Assembly: GCF_002105155.1 (NCBI RefSeq)
Contig: NW_019028991.1
Location: 620,001-684,000, forward strand
Length of the DNA stretch: 64,000 nucleotides
Reading direction: 5' to 3'
DNA from: Lobosporangium transversale
Taxonomy: Eukaryota; Mortierellomycota; Mortierellomycetes; Mortierellales; Mortierellaceae
Part shown: positions 45,520 to 57,139 of the stretch, piece after piece
Layout: each line of letters begins with the position of its first letter
Numbering within the stretch: the first letter of the stretch is position 1
The notes under the pieces: model-generated
The model's database searches: none
What the model saw: the letters and a program-made list of their open reading frames with translations, nothing else
What the model was told of the DNA's origin: nothing
Translations under genes and position numbers: made by a program

Positions 45520-46129
45520 ACCGGGACTGCAGTTAGCTTTCTTCTTTCCAATATTCTCAAAGGATATGAGCATCCCGCAAGCGTGCATTGTACATAGTCA
45601 GTCTCTTGATATTGAATAAAAAATCATCCTATTGGTATACGAATACAGACTTCTAATGAATTAGCTCCATGCACCTGAACTTTACTTGCATGTTGGGCCA
45701 AAATCTCCCTTCTTTCTAGCTGCTCGCTAAAATACATGAGTTTTGCTGTCCACACTCATCTAGCCGTTTGTTTAACACAACATGGTAGATGTTTATTCAA
45801 AATCACAAGATGAAAGAATGATATCGACTGCGCAGAGAGCCAGGAAACAACAAATTGCCTTTCTGGAAACCATAGTGGGTATGCATTTTATTGCTCTATA
45901 GACTACATTTTTGGGATGTTGTCTTTTTTTTTTTTTTTTTTTTTTTGAATCGTAATGTACAAGTATTATGAAATGAAAATTGGGGAAGTCTGGAGAAAGA
46001 ATGGTATTAAAAAACAACGAGGGTAGGAGTGAAAAAAATAAAAAAAGAAAACCAATCAACACTCAACAACCATATTGCTGTTAAAGGCCGTTTGGTTGCG
46101 GGAACGTAATTAGCTCTGTCGAAACAACG
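45520..46129. other. Convergent intergenic region between F-box and CSC1-like genes
   Basis: 610 bp between two facing stops. AATAAA-like words follow the F-box stop (45610-45625). A T tract is at 45927-45946. No gene was seen. Confidence 0.6.
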
Positions 46130-49100
46130 TTACTTGGCAGCATTTATCGTTGTCGTTGTCGTCGTCGTCGACTTGACCGTCTCTGAAAGGTCCAGGTGTG
46201 ATGGATGTGCCAGAGCTAGCTCTCCTAGCCCAGGCATTCTATCAGCGCTTTCGCCTTGACCCTGGATCATCAAATTCGAAGTGAGCGAATTGATAGATCC
46301 GCCAAGACCTACATCAGCCATATTAATAGTTGTTTGTGACCGTCCCTGAGTCTGTTGAAGACATCGTGTGCTGGAGCTATCCTTCCCATCATCATCGTCA
46401 TCGTCGTCGTCGTCGTCGTCGTCATCATCGTCATCATCATGGGCACGACGACGTCGCCATATCCCCCCAGTCTCATATCCAAAACGAGGATTCTCATTTG
46501 CCTCCAGAACATCATCTTCAGGGTCTCCAAAAATCATGCTAAAGAATGCTCCTGCAGTTTCACGGACATTGGTGGTGGTGGCCGTACCTTTGCGGCTAGG
46601 ACCATTTATCGCTAAAGCCCCAGAAACGACGCCCATGGATCCTGTCCCCCCTGTCACAGGATTAATGGTAGAAGATGGTGCCCCAGCGGCACTGTTGTTA
46701 CCACTGTTGGGGCTGAAGTCTCGGCTTAGTTGATGGCGAATGTTATTACCTTGTCCATGACTGACCGTATGACGATGCAATGATGGTCCTGAAAACATAG
46801 TTGAGCGAACAGTCAAGGGCATCACCGTCGATCCAGATGTTGAAGGAGTCGTTGTTGTATCTTTGACAAAAGCCACTCGTGGACTCTGATTTGCAGAGCC
46901 AGGTTGCTGTAGCGAATTTTGCAGAGCAGTACTGCTGTGATGAGCTGGCCCAGATGGGCCTGTTTGGTAGGGATGACGAACACTCAAGAATGGTGAAGGG
47001 AAAGTAGCCGATTGTGGCGAGGCCACAATATTAGATCCTTTGTCGCCCATGACGATATTGTCCATAGCTGCAGAAAATGGCGCAGTAGGAGCAGCAGCAG
47101 TAGTATTAGTAGTGAAGCCCACACAGCATTCTTCAGGAAGAAGTGGTACTGGAGGCATAGAAGCACTGCGTCTACAACGCGTGTTATTGCTAATAGATGC
47201 TCCATGGCCACCTATGAGGTGAGGTATTGGTGGAGGTTGCAGCGTTGATGAGCGAGGTGCAGATGGAGAAAACTTGCGCAGGTTGGGCATGAAATTCGAA
47301 TGGTTCATCGAGTCACCCATAATCATGGCTCTTGGTGGTGATGTCGCCAAGAATCCACTACTAGAGATGTGCTCGCTGCCACTACGGACACCATCATCTG
47401 ACCTACTGTTATTACGTGAATGAGCATGGACTTTTACGGCTGGACCATCTATCGCTGCTACAATAGAACGCATGCCCGATCTATCATCCTGGAAGGACCT
47501 CTTCTCGTCATATCTATCCCATTGTGATGATCCAGGTAGTCCTGTAGTAGGCGCTGGGGTGTTGGGCGACGAATCTGTGAAACAGCCTTGCCAGTTGGAT
47601 GGTGATGGAAGGGAAATACTCTTACCATTCTCAAGGCTGGATGCAATGGTGTTTCTACGCTGAGCTAGTTGATAGTGATGCTGATGGTAATGCATATGTT
47701 GCTGATGTACCTTATCCATGATATGAGGAGTCAACAGGTGCTCATTCTCCTTGCCTTCAACTCGGAATTCCAATTTTCCTGCAGTTGCAGAACTGTTCAG
47801 AGCAAAGCCCACCTCGACTGTATCATCCAGATCCCAATATCGGTAGAGAGGATTTCTGGGCAACCAGAGCTTGCGATTCAAGGGCTTAAGCAGTGCTGGA
47901 TGGACATATGTCTCAAAATCTGAGGTCTGATCCTGATAAACAATCTTGGAAGGCGTATGGTCGAAATGTGAAGCCAGGTGTGATCCCATGCCTAAATTAT
48001 GGAATTCGTAATTTTCTACGTAGAAGCCATATTCATCCAAGAATCCTGTGGGGTGGTGATGGTGATGGCGATGGTGATGGTGATAATGGCCATTATTGTC
48101 TTTCTCATCCATCAATGACGATGGGATCTCAGTTTGAGGTCCATCCCTCGGGTCATCTCCCACTGTGAACAATTTGATCTCACGAGTCGAGCCTTGTTTC
48201 GAGGAGAGCTGTGAAGATGAGTCCAGGATATCCTTAGTATGGATCTTGAGCCCCAGCGAGTTCCGAGAACTGCTTTTTTGTGGTGCTTCCACATCTTGAA
48301 GATCTTCCATCATGCCAGACATACTGAGGCCCAAGTTTTCCGCACCCATGTAATATCCGCTTGCATTCGATGTTCTCTTTTCTGATCGGTTACCTGACAT
48401 CTTGGTTGAGGAAGAGCTGCTCATGACCGGTGAAGTGCCAGCCATTTCTATTTTTTCAGAGTCATGGCTATTTCTTGCGACTTTCTGATGTCCATTCGCC
48501 TCGGCAGGCTGAGACTTGCCTAAAGTAGCTACATTGCACCCATTCACAACACCATCATCGTTGACAGCACCAGAAGAGCCACCATCATCCATGTCAACAC
48601 CTTCATCGCTCTGACCAACCTTCCTTCTACGCAAACTTTGAGGCCTCACGATGGCACTCGAACATGCTAGCTCAGCTTTTGCCAGCATAGGGATCTCATT
48701 CATCGTGTAGGATGAATCATCATCAAAATTTCGCAAACCGGTGTCCAGCGGCAAAAACTTTGTCCTTGATCTGAATAGATCGTGACAGAGAATCTTGAAA
48801 TAAGCTGTAAATCCGATCAGGGTAACACAAAAGAAACCTGCAACGAGAGCCTTCTTTGACCAAAGGATTCCGACCATCATGATCTGAAAGATGATAAGGC
48901 CATCAGTTGTGTACTGGAAAACATGTCGGAAGAATTTGCCACTGTTTTCGTATTTGCGGATGTAACAGTATGCCAGCTGATGCTTGAAGACCAGGAGCGC
49001 AAAAGCGAAATATACTACAGCAGCCACGAGGATTAATGGATTAATGAGTGAATAGATAAAGGTGATGACGATAGAGAGAATGTTTTGCGGATAATAGTAA

Positions 49101-51614
49101 TAATATTGGAATGCCCACGGCGTAGAAGCTCGCTGAAGCGATCGAGGTGTCTGTGTCAATTTTCGAGCGGTGGCAAATGCATGAACGATCAATTGAGACC
49201 AAACCTGGACAAGTTCCAGTGCATGCGTGCAGGTGTTGAAGACAATGTAAAAGACAAAAAAAGTTGCTCCGAGAGGCAAACTATCGGCAAGAAGAGTGAA
49301 AATGTTGGTCGGTTGTTGAATCAATGTGAGAATAGTTTTCAATATGGCAGTTCCGATCATGAAGACGAACAGAACGTTGAAGATCAGGAAGTGATAGTAA
49401 CGTCGAAAGACTCTGCCTTCTAGGGCTGAATAGGACACTGGTAACTCTTGCTTTGTGATTTCTATTCACAGAAAAAAAAAAAAAAAAAAAAAAAAAAGTT
49501 GTTTGTGTAACAAACATGTGTGGTTCATTTTTAGTGTTTGGTGTTGTGTATGGACATGAATATTCTTCGTTAAAAAAAAAAAAAAAAAAAAGTCGCTTGT
49601 CTGACCTAGGATGATGACAGGAGCAAGGGCCAAAAAGATGGTGACAAAAACAATGGGAAGCACATTCTGTATTAATGACTGAATCAAAGGCGATGCCTTG
49701 AGGATCGGTGCTAGGAACTTGAATTTTTCAGACAAAGCATCTGCAGAGGTCAGCAGCAAGAAAGACGAGGTCGGGAAGATCCAAAAAATAGTCAGCACCC
49801 TATGGAAACAAATGATGTAAGAGCATGAGGATGGATGAGAATGAAGATTCCATTCATTATCGGGTTCCAGGATGAGGAGGCGACCAATATAAGTTAAGAA
49901 AAAAACAAGGTTAGATATTAATATTTTAGTTCGGTTACTTGTTTTTTTTTTAAAAAAAGGACCCACCAAATACTCAGGTTGACCACAATAGATCGTGAGA
50001 AGCGATTGCGAAAGCTAGAAGTCAAATTACTCCAGAGCACATCTCTTGGCTCCATAGCTAGTCTCACATTCAGACCCTGAGGTCTGGAATCGATCTTGGC
50101 TTGAGCACACAATTGTGCAGATAAATGATGTTTGAACGTGACAAATCCAAAGGATGTCGACTTGTATCTCAAAGATCCATCCCGCAGCTCGCCTACTTTT
50201 CGATCCAATTTGTTGTACTTGCGAACCAAATAATCAATCGAATTGACACGATCTCCTCCTTTCTTAAATCGATGGACCTGACGGGTGGGTTGAAAATTGT
50301 CGAGTATCTGGCGATCCAAGGCTGCAAGTGCATTCCAGACCGTATTATTATCACTAACGCTGCCTTGGTCATGTCGATGTAACTCTTTATTATAATCATT
50401 ATCCTCATCTTCTCCATTTTCTGCCTTGCCATGGACATAGACATCAATCAAATCCGAATGTTGAGAGAGTGCAGAGAGTGGTATATTGAGCTGGGGCTGT
50501 TGTTGCTGTTGTGAATTAGATCGTTTATGTCCTTCTCGTCTATGTACGAAAATGGATTTGCGAACTTTACGATACTGCTTATTATCCAAATGAAGGTCCT
50601 GAGCCATCCTCTCTAACGTTATCATATCCATGCTCTGAGCTGTGGTTGAATTACTCTTATTGTGCTTTTGTTGACGTTGATGGTGATATGGGGACTGCGG
50701 CTGTGACGATGGTTGGAGAAGGGGTTGGTCCTGAGTGATCGAACTTGACAGGGGCGATGGCTGGACTCTGAATTTACCCTGCCTGATACTCTCTAACACT
50801 TCCTGAGCAAGCTCTATATGAGCCTTTTCCAGCATATTTAACACGCTCTCTCTCCTGTCGAGCTTTTGATTGAGTCGACCACAATGTTGAACTACAGTTG
50901 CAGACTCGACAGGGCCCATTTTGAGCGATTCGAAATACTGTTTCAATGCTGCGTCCGAACGTAGGTTTGAGGGTAATCGACTAAGAAAGATGGAACGCTC
51001 TGCAATCTCTCCTTGACGAATCCGTTGGAGTGTATACTCCCTTCTCAGGTCCATCCACTGCCAATAGTTCTTGAAGAGCAAGAACATCCAGCTGATCGTG
51101 ACAACGTAGGTGAGAATAACATGAGCCCACAACACATCTGAGCTATCCGCGAGGTTGGCGATACTCAATCGAGGTACTTCTGTTTTATTACCATCTCCAT
51201 AATAATGAATTGGAAAGAGGATTATGCCAACCACAATTGCGTTGAACACACAGAACTGGAGACACATTCGAAGGAACCGTAAAAACATGACTGCATCCAG
51301 ACCAACGTTCGCAATGTAAAATTCCTCCGATAATCGAATTGTTGGTAAGATCCAGCCCAAGAATTTCATTGACAAGGGTGGCGAAGGGTTCCTGCATGTT
51401 GGTTTTTTTTTTTTAGGGCAAAGAAGATGAAATTAAAAATTAAGATAGTTTTGCACCGTTAGACCCTGCTGTATCAAAAATCGACATCTTATTCTGTTCA
51501 AAAGTAAAATAAAGTATAAAATATAAAATATAAAATAAAAAGACCGAAGGTGTGGGAGGAATGTGGAGGTGTGAGGTGCGAAATAATGTTGGTTCCTGAG
51601 ACAAGGAGGTTTTA

Positions 51615-51648
<34 letters not shown>

Positions 51649-51814
51649 ACATTTTAAGTCGACATCGAGGTGAGTACAAGTATTGAAGAGTCTTTTTGCG
51701 TCTATTCCATTCGAACACTCCGATGCAGACGACACTGACACCAGCACTGAGTCCAATCTGAGCAACCAGACCGTCGAATGTCGGTACAATGAACCGGGAC
51801 TTGTAATACGACAT
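46130..51814 (-). CDS. CSC1/RSN1/TMEM63-family channel with very long C-terminal tail
   Basis: This is an osmosensitive calcium-permeable channel family of the plasma or internal membrane. There are four exons: 51814-51651, 51391-49967, 49799-49606, 49446-46130 (1699 aa, phases agree). The N-terminal three-helix region includes VAQIGLSAGVSVVCIGVFEW, GLDAVMFLRFLRMCLQFC and LTYVVTISWMFLLFKNYWQW. The cytosolic PHM7-like domain has RSIFLSRLPSNLRSDAALKQ, and TSFGFVTFKHHLSAQLCAQA ahead of the next membrane block. The 7-helix part (LTIFWIFPTSSFLLL, IVFVTIFLALAPVIIL, YYHFLIFNVLFVFMIGTAIL, GATFFVFYIVFNTC) is complete. The last 800 or so residues are disordered, rich in Ser, Gly and His, with a His run near 48085-48045 and an Asp run near 46440-46385. 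Relatives are usually 800-1200 aa, so the tail is unusual. Confidence 0.9.
49472..49497 (+). repeat. Poly(A) tract in intron 3 of the CSC1-like gene
   Basis: Twenty-six A on +, poly(U) in the transcript. It lies just upstream of the acceptor at 49447. Confidence 0.95.
51617..51646 (+). repeat. Poly(A) tract at the intron 1 donor of the CSC1-like gene
   Basis: Thirty A on +, poly(U) in the transcript, beginning three bases after the donor GT. Confidence 0.95.
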
Positions 51815-53355
51815 TGTTCTGGCTTCAAGCTTCACACGCCCCTGGTAGCAGAGATCCCGCTTCTCTCCTGATTAGATGTACTGTGCTGTCGCTGAATGGC
51901 TAGTAGAATGGAATGCCACAGGATGGAGTGAATGAAAGAAGAAGGAGAAGGAGAGAAGGAATTGTGTATATTTTTTTTTGAATGTATTTTTGGAGTCGTA
52001 AAAAAAAAAAAAAAAAAAAAAAAAATTAAAGTGCTTTTTTACAAAAGAGTGTTTTATATGAAGCACTTTGTGGGATAAAATAAGACAGAAAAGGAGTTGA
52101 ATAGTTAAGATGAGAATGATGAAGTAAAGAGATAGAAGATAAGGAGGAAGAAGAAAGAGAGTCCAGCTATAGGTGAATAATAAGAAAGGTACAGAGGGAA
52201 AGAGGAGAGGAGAGGAGAGATCAACAATTGTGCAGCGATCCCCGTCTTCCTGTGAAGCTGACAATTATTTTTTGTTGCCAATAAAGTCAATGAATAAGAG
52301 AGAAAAATACGTTCAGTGCCAGAATTGGGTGGGAGAGTGAAATTGAATTGAGATACCGGTTTGAGCTAGGCTTGCTTATAACAAAAAACCAACCAACCAA
52401 AAAGAGCACTGGATGCGAGTGCTTCCTCCACTCAAGCAAAAAACACACTCCAAGGAAATTGATGAATCACTTTTCCTTCATTCCTTCATGGAAAAAAAAA
52501 AAAAAAAAAAAAGACAGCCCAACGCCACCTTCAGCGCAGCTCCTTTGTTTAATAAGAGTAATAAGACGTAAAAAGAGTATGAGCAGAGACATTTTAATCA
52601 GGAAAAGAGAGGGGGAGAGAAAGTGAGGGCTTTTCTTCAATCTCCATTTTTCATCTCTAACGATAAAGGCTGTGTGTTTGGAATGACCGCCTCTCTTTTC
52701 TCTTCCCGTTGTGCATCCACATTCTCTGCTACATTTTTTGTTAATTTTGGTGAAACGTTTGATGGATCCATCCTGAAACTATTTGTCCACCCGGACAACA
52801 ATCACCATCTCTTTGTAACTCAGTTGATCGTCTGTCGTCACCATCGAAATCTTCGAGATCATACATACACATTTACATTTTTATAAAACATTTGTATATA
52901 CAAAAATAACAACACCAGAAGAAAGTATATACTATGTTATATGTATATATATATATATATATATACATGCTTTTAATGGCGAGCAGATGCTAGTTATGCA
53001 GAAACTGGGGCATTGAAAGAACAAAGCCGTCAATATGCATGACCTAATGCGAATTTAATTATAGTGAACTCAAATGACATGACAGAGTACGGACCAATGA
53101 ACCATTGAAAGCACAGCTTCAGTCTGTCAAATCCGACGGAGAATGACAGATAAATAGACGGATATTCCTTTTCCCCCTTTTTTTTAAAAAAAATACATGA
53201 ACTTTGTTTCCATGTGGGATTTGACGGTCATCAATTAGCCATGAATATCAGAGCAGGAATGATTTTATTATTTATGCACGTATTGAAAATATAAAATGCA
53301 GTTGAAAAAACGGTAGAATGTACATGTCATATGTCATATTGAAAGAGCAAACAAT
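51815..53355. other. CSC1-like promoter and MAM3 3' flank, no gene supported
   Basis: 1.54 kb with several A runs (51990-52024, 52494-52513), a purine-rich GAGAGAAGGAGG stretch (51920-52220) that reads as CT-rich promoter sequence for the minus-strand gene, and a TA microsatellite. Small open frames (for example 52623-52886 +) show no family features and are not called. Confidence 0.55.
52940..52966. repeat. (TA)n microsatellite
   Basis: About eleven TA units in AT-rich intergenic DNA. Confidence 0.9.
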
Positions 53356-55942
53356 CTACTTCTTGTTCTTTTTCTTCTTTTTCTTCGATCCTGTGGCTGA
53401 AGGCGCTGGCGAGGAATCCATGCTATCAATCATATCATCCGAAGGACTTTCTGCTGTCGTATTTTCAAACACCGTAGTCGGTGTCAGAGGCTCTTTCATC
53501 GTCGCCGTTGTAGACGTTGCTATAGAGGCCACCGATCCTGTGGACTCTATTGATTTCTTGACCGAATGCTTCCCTCCTTGTTCATCCATCTCTTCTGTCG
53601 CTGCTGATGCTATCTCGGGAATCACTTTCAAATCACTTAGATGAGATGAATACTGCTGTACTTGATAGGGACGCTGCCTCTTTTGTTTGGCATTTTCCAT
53701 CAAACTTCCTTGCCCGCTCAAGTCTTCAGCAATCGACTGTGGATGGCGGCGCTCTGGAGGCGCTTTGGTAGCCGGATCATGAGAAGATATCTTTGGCGTA
53801 GAAATACGACTACTCTTGATCGATCCTGTCCTGAACGCGCATTCGTGATCTTCATTCAACAAGGGCTGGTTCTCCCTGCCTAAAGCCTCTGTAGATGTAT
53901 TCCTTGATAGTAAAATGGTCTTTCCTGTAGACATGTAATGCTTCGGGTTCTCCACCGAGTGCCCCGTCAGATTGGGCTCGCCTGTAGACTGTTCTTTAGT
54001 GCTTGAGCTGTTCACAGGGGCATTATTAGGCACTAGAAGTGGTGTCGGCGCTGGAGACTGGAGAAAGTTCTTCAGGTTCTTGATCATGTTGACATTTCTA
54101 GTTGGTTTCCGAATAACCTTGATCTTGTTGTGAACATCCACATATACATCCGATTCATCCACAATCTCTTCGCCCAGCAACTCCTCGATTACGTCCTCCA
54201 ATGTGATTACTCCTACAGGAGCTCCAAATCCACCTGGTTCCGATGTCACCATAGCCATATGAGATCGTCCCTCCTGGAAAAAGTTGAGAATGTCCAAGCA
54301 ACTGGTGTTAGGAGCAGCTTCTGGCAACGAGTTGATCGTAAATTGTCGTACTGGAATATGGTCCTGAGGATCATAGGTAATGAGTCGCTTGACCAACAAC
54401 ATCCCAATAAAGTTACTTGGATCGTCGTGGCGGTAGATCGGGATACGCGAATAACCAGCAGAAACAATTTCTTCCATCAAATCTTCATCAAGGATAGCAT
54501 CTTCACTCAATGTGAACACGTCTTCTAGTGGCGTCATCACCTGAGAAACGGATTTTTCCTTCAGATCCAGGACAGAAGCAATAATCGTCACTTCATCATC
54601 TGTCAATTCGCCAATCCCATCGACTTGGTGCAACGAAACAAGCGTCTTGAGTTCGGTCCTACGATAAGTCGTTCCGTGATGGACTCCGAGCCATGAATCC
54701 AGGATCATGGCAATTGGATAGGCGATAGGCGACATGATGTACATAAAAACCATCATTGGTTTAGCACAGTGAGCTCCAATAGCAAGGCCATAGCGCGCAC
54801 AGATTGCTTGAGGGATGATCCTAGAGGTACGAATTGTTGGTGCATGCTTGGATTCATTAAAAATATAGTAACGGAATTAACAAATACAAAATGGAACACG
54901 CCAGCTTATTCAATCACATCGATCATGCTGGTTTGCTTACTCTCCAAAGACTACAATCAACATTGTTGAGATTAAAATAGCGACGATCCCCCCTCCTAAT
55001 TCAGAATCTAAAACAACGGGCAGCGTCTCGTTCACGATAACGTTTCCTAAGAGCAAAGTCACTGTGATTTCATCGTGCGTAACATAAATGGTCCATTAAA
55101 TAAAAATATTCCGAACTTGATGAAATTGAGACTAAAAAGCTCGTGGGCCAATGAAAGTGAAGGAATATTCATCTTTACCTAAAACCCAGTGCTTCCCTCT
55201 CGAGAGTAAGCCATAGACGATTTCGGCATGGATTTGCTCTTTAGGACTTCCAGAAGCCATAAGTACATGCAGATTGGTTTCGTCCAAGCCCATCAGTCCA
55301 ATTGTCAAACCTTGAGACAACATGAAATAGCAGCATGCTTACAGTGAGAACAAGAACCCTTTCAAATAGAGTGGAGCACAGCACCAATAACATTTCCTCA
55401 AAAATAGGAAAGAAACATGTCCAACTGTTTACTTGTGGACTTTTTTTGGATACAACTTCAGCGGAGAACAAAAAAAAAAAAAAAAAAAAACTGAACCTAC
55501 CTGCGAAGATGCCTCCGAGCATGACCAAAAAGACAATCAACGCCATCTTTAGCCAAAATTCAAGAGACGTTACATCGCCTTCTCCATGTTCGGGTTCATA
55601 TTCCTGCTTTGAGGCAAGCGCAAATGATTTAAACTCTGAATCTTTACAAAGAGCGAAGACTTGTTGTTGGTGTTGTTGTCGGTGTTGTTGTCGTGAGAAA
55701 GTCGAGGCCAACTTTGTCAAAAGAACAAAGTTTACAAAAAGAAGCACATAGATCACAATGTTTTTAAAGCCTAATGAATGCGGAGTAATATCTTGTTTGC
55801 TGACATCCTTCTTCATGTTTGTATCACTACTTTTACTGAGCGGCGGATCCGATTCTATTATAGGTATATCGACAGTAACTTCCTTTCCTCGCTGCTGTCG
55901 CCGTTGCTGTTGCCGGGAGTGCTGGTAAGATGAATACTCCAT
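53356..55942 (-). CDS. MAM3: MAM3/CNNM-type membrane protein (DUF21 plus CBS pair)
   Basis: This vacuolar/endomembrane protein is linked to metal (Mg, Mn) homeostasis; relatives are the CNNM transporters. Exon 1 starts [12 protein letters not shown] (55942), with a membrane helix ([20 protein letters not shown]), a Gln/His-rich loop and [19 protein letters not shown]. Spliced exons continue the DUF21 domain ([40 protein letters not shown], then a [10 protein letters not shown] helix). A long last exon has [16 protein letters not shown] and [15 protein letters not shown], then the CBS pair ([78 protein letters not shown]). A polar tail ends in a Lys-rich run. The order matches yeast Mam3. At least four introns are implied; one has 20 A on the + strand. 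Confidence 0.9.
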
Positions 55943-57139
55943 TTGTTTTGAAATTTGAGCTATTACTATTGTACGGATAAAGGGAAGGCAGGACCGATCA
56001 GTCTTTAACCAACTGTCCCTATCAGGAGAGGAAACAGTAGTGAAATGAAGAAATGAGAATGGGAAGGAGGAGAACTAGAATGTCAGCCTGCAAGATGAAT
56101 GAGGCGAATGAGAGACAAAAAATTATAAAAAAAAATAAAAAATAAAAAGCGGAAAAGACAAATAAAAGAAAAAGGACAACAACGCTTCGTTTACTCCCCC
56201 TTACTTTTTTCTTTCTTTTTTTTTTTTTTTTTTTTTTTGTACCCTAGACGAGTGGAGATATGCAAGTTCAAATGGTGCACGCGTTTGTAACCGATCTATC
56301 TGTTTCCAGCGTAACAATTGAATCAGCCAAGCAGAAATACTGCTTGAGCCACGTGATGGTATCCATTGCAATCGTTGGAGTAGCATGACTATGTGATCTT
56401 TAAAGTTTCTCCAGATCCAAGATCCGAATTGAACAAAATGCAGCATGGTCATATTCCAGAATAATAATAATACACATTTATATAAATATATATATCCATC
56501 CTTAGCAACAGATAGATAGACTATTGTAGGAGAAAAAAGCACGAATAATAAAGAAATGGAGGAGGGTGATGAAAAATCTAGATTCCAAACCAAGAAATAA
56601 TAATTGTCAAGATCATGACCAAATTGATATGGGTCTCTTAAACAGATTTGAACAAATCCGTAAAGCAAAGATTCGTTGCACAAGTTTAAAAAGACCTAAC
56701 CAACAGGACGCCACCAAAAATCCTTCACTCACCCAAAGTCAAAAAAAAAAAAAAAAAAAAAAAAAGTCAAAACAAAAAACATTCCGAGGTTCTCATTGGC
56801 CATCAGCCACAGTAGATAATTGCTCGACGTGATGGTGCCATCGACATCGCGGTCACGCCATCCAACCCAATCTTTTTTTGTCTGTGCCTCGCCCATTGAC
56901 CAATTAGTAACCATAGTCTCCTATATCACTTCTGTATTCATCGTCTTTTTTTTTTTCCCTCTTGTTCTTGCGTTTGCAGAAGAATCTCATTATCAATTCT
57001 TGTCTCTTCTTTCCTCTTCATTTTTAATCAGCTCTGTATCTTTACACAACTTTTGCTTTTCTTTTCTTTCTTTTCCTTTTATTCTTCCTCTTTATATAAT
57101 TCTCTCTCAAACAATCCAAACAAACACAAAAAGGTCGTC
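55943..57139. other. Divergent promoter region of MAM3 and MET1, no gene supported
   Basis: 1.2 kb with homopolymer runs at 56217-56238 (T) and 56741-56765 (A). The minus frame at 56683-56201 ends in poly-Lys from the T run and has no recognised domain; I leave it out. A CT-rich stretch (57000-57100) immediately precedes the MET1 start. Confidence 0.55.

Noticed and set aside
46368..46733. Plus-strand Ser- and Val-rich frames
   Set aside because: They are antisense to the poly-Asp run in the CSC1-like tail.
52623..52886. 87-codon plus frame upstream of the CSC1-like gene
   Set aside because: No recognisable family; it lies in a promoter-like, repeat-rich stretch.
56201..56683. 160-codon minus frame between MAM3 and MET1
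   Set aside because: It ends in poly-Lys from a homopolymer, has no domain and no splice support; it could be transcribed but I cannot support it as a gene.
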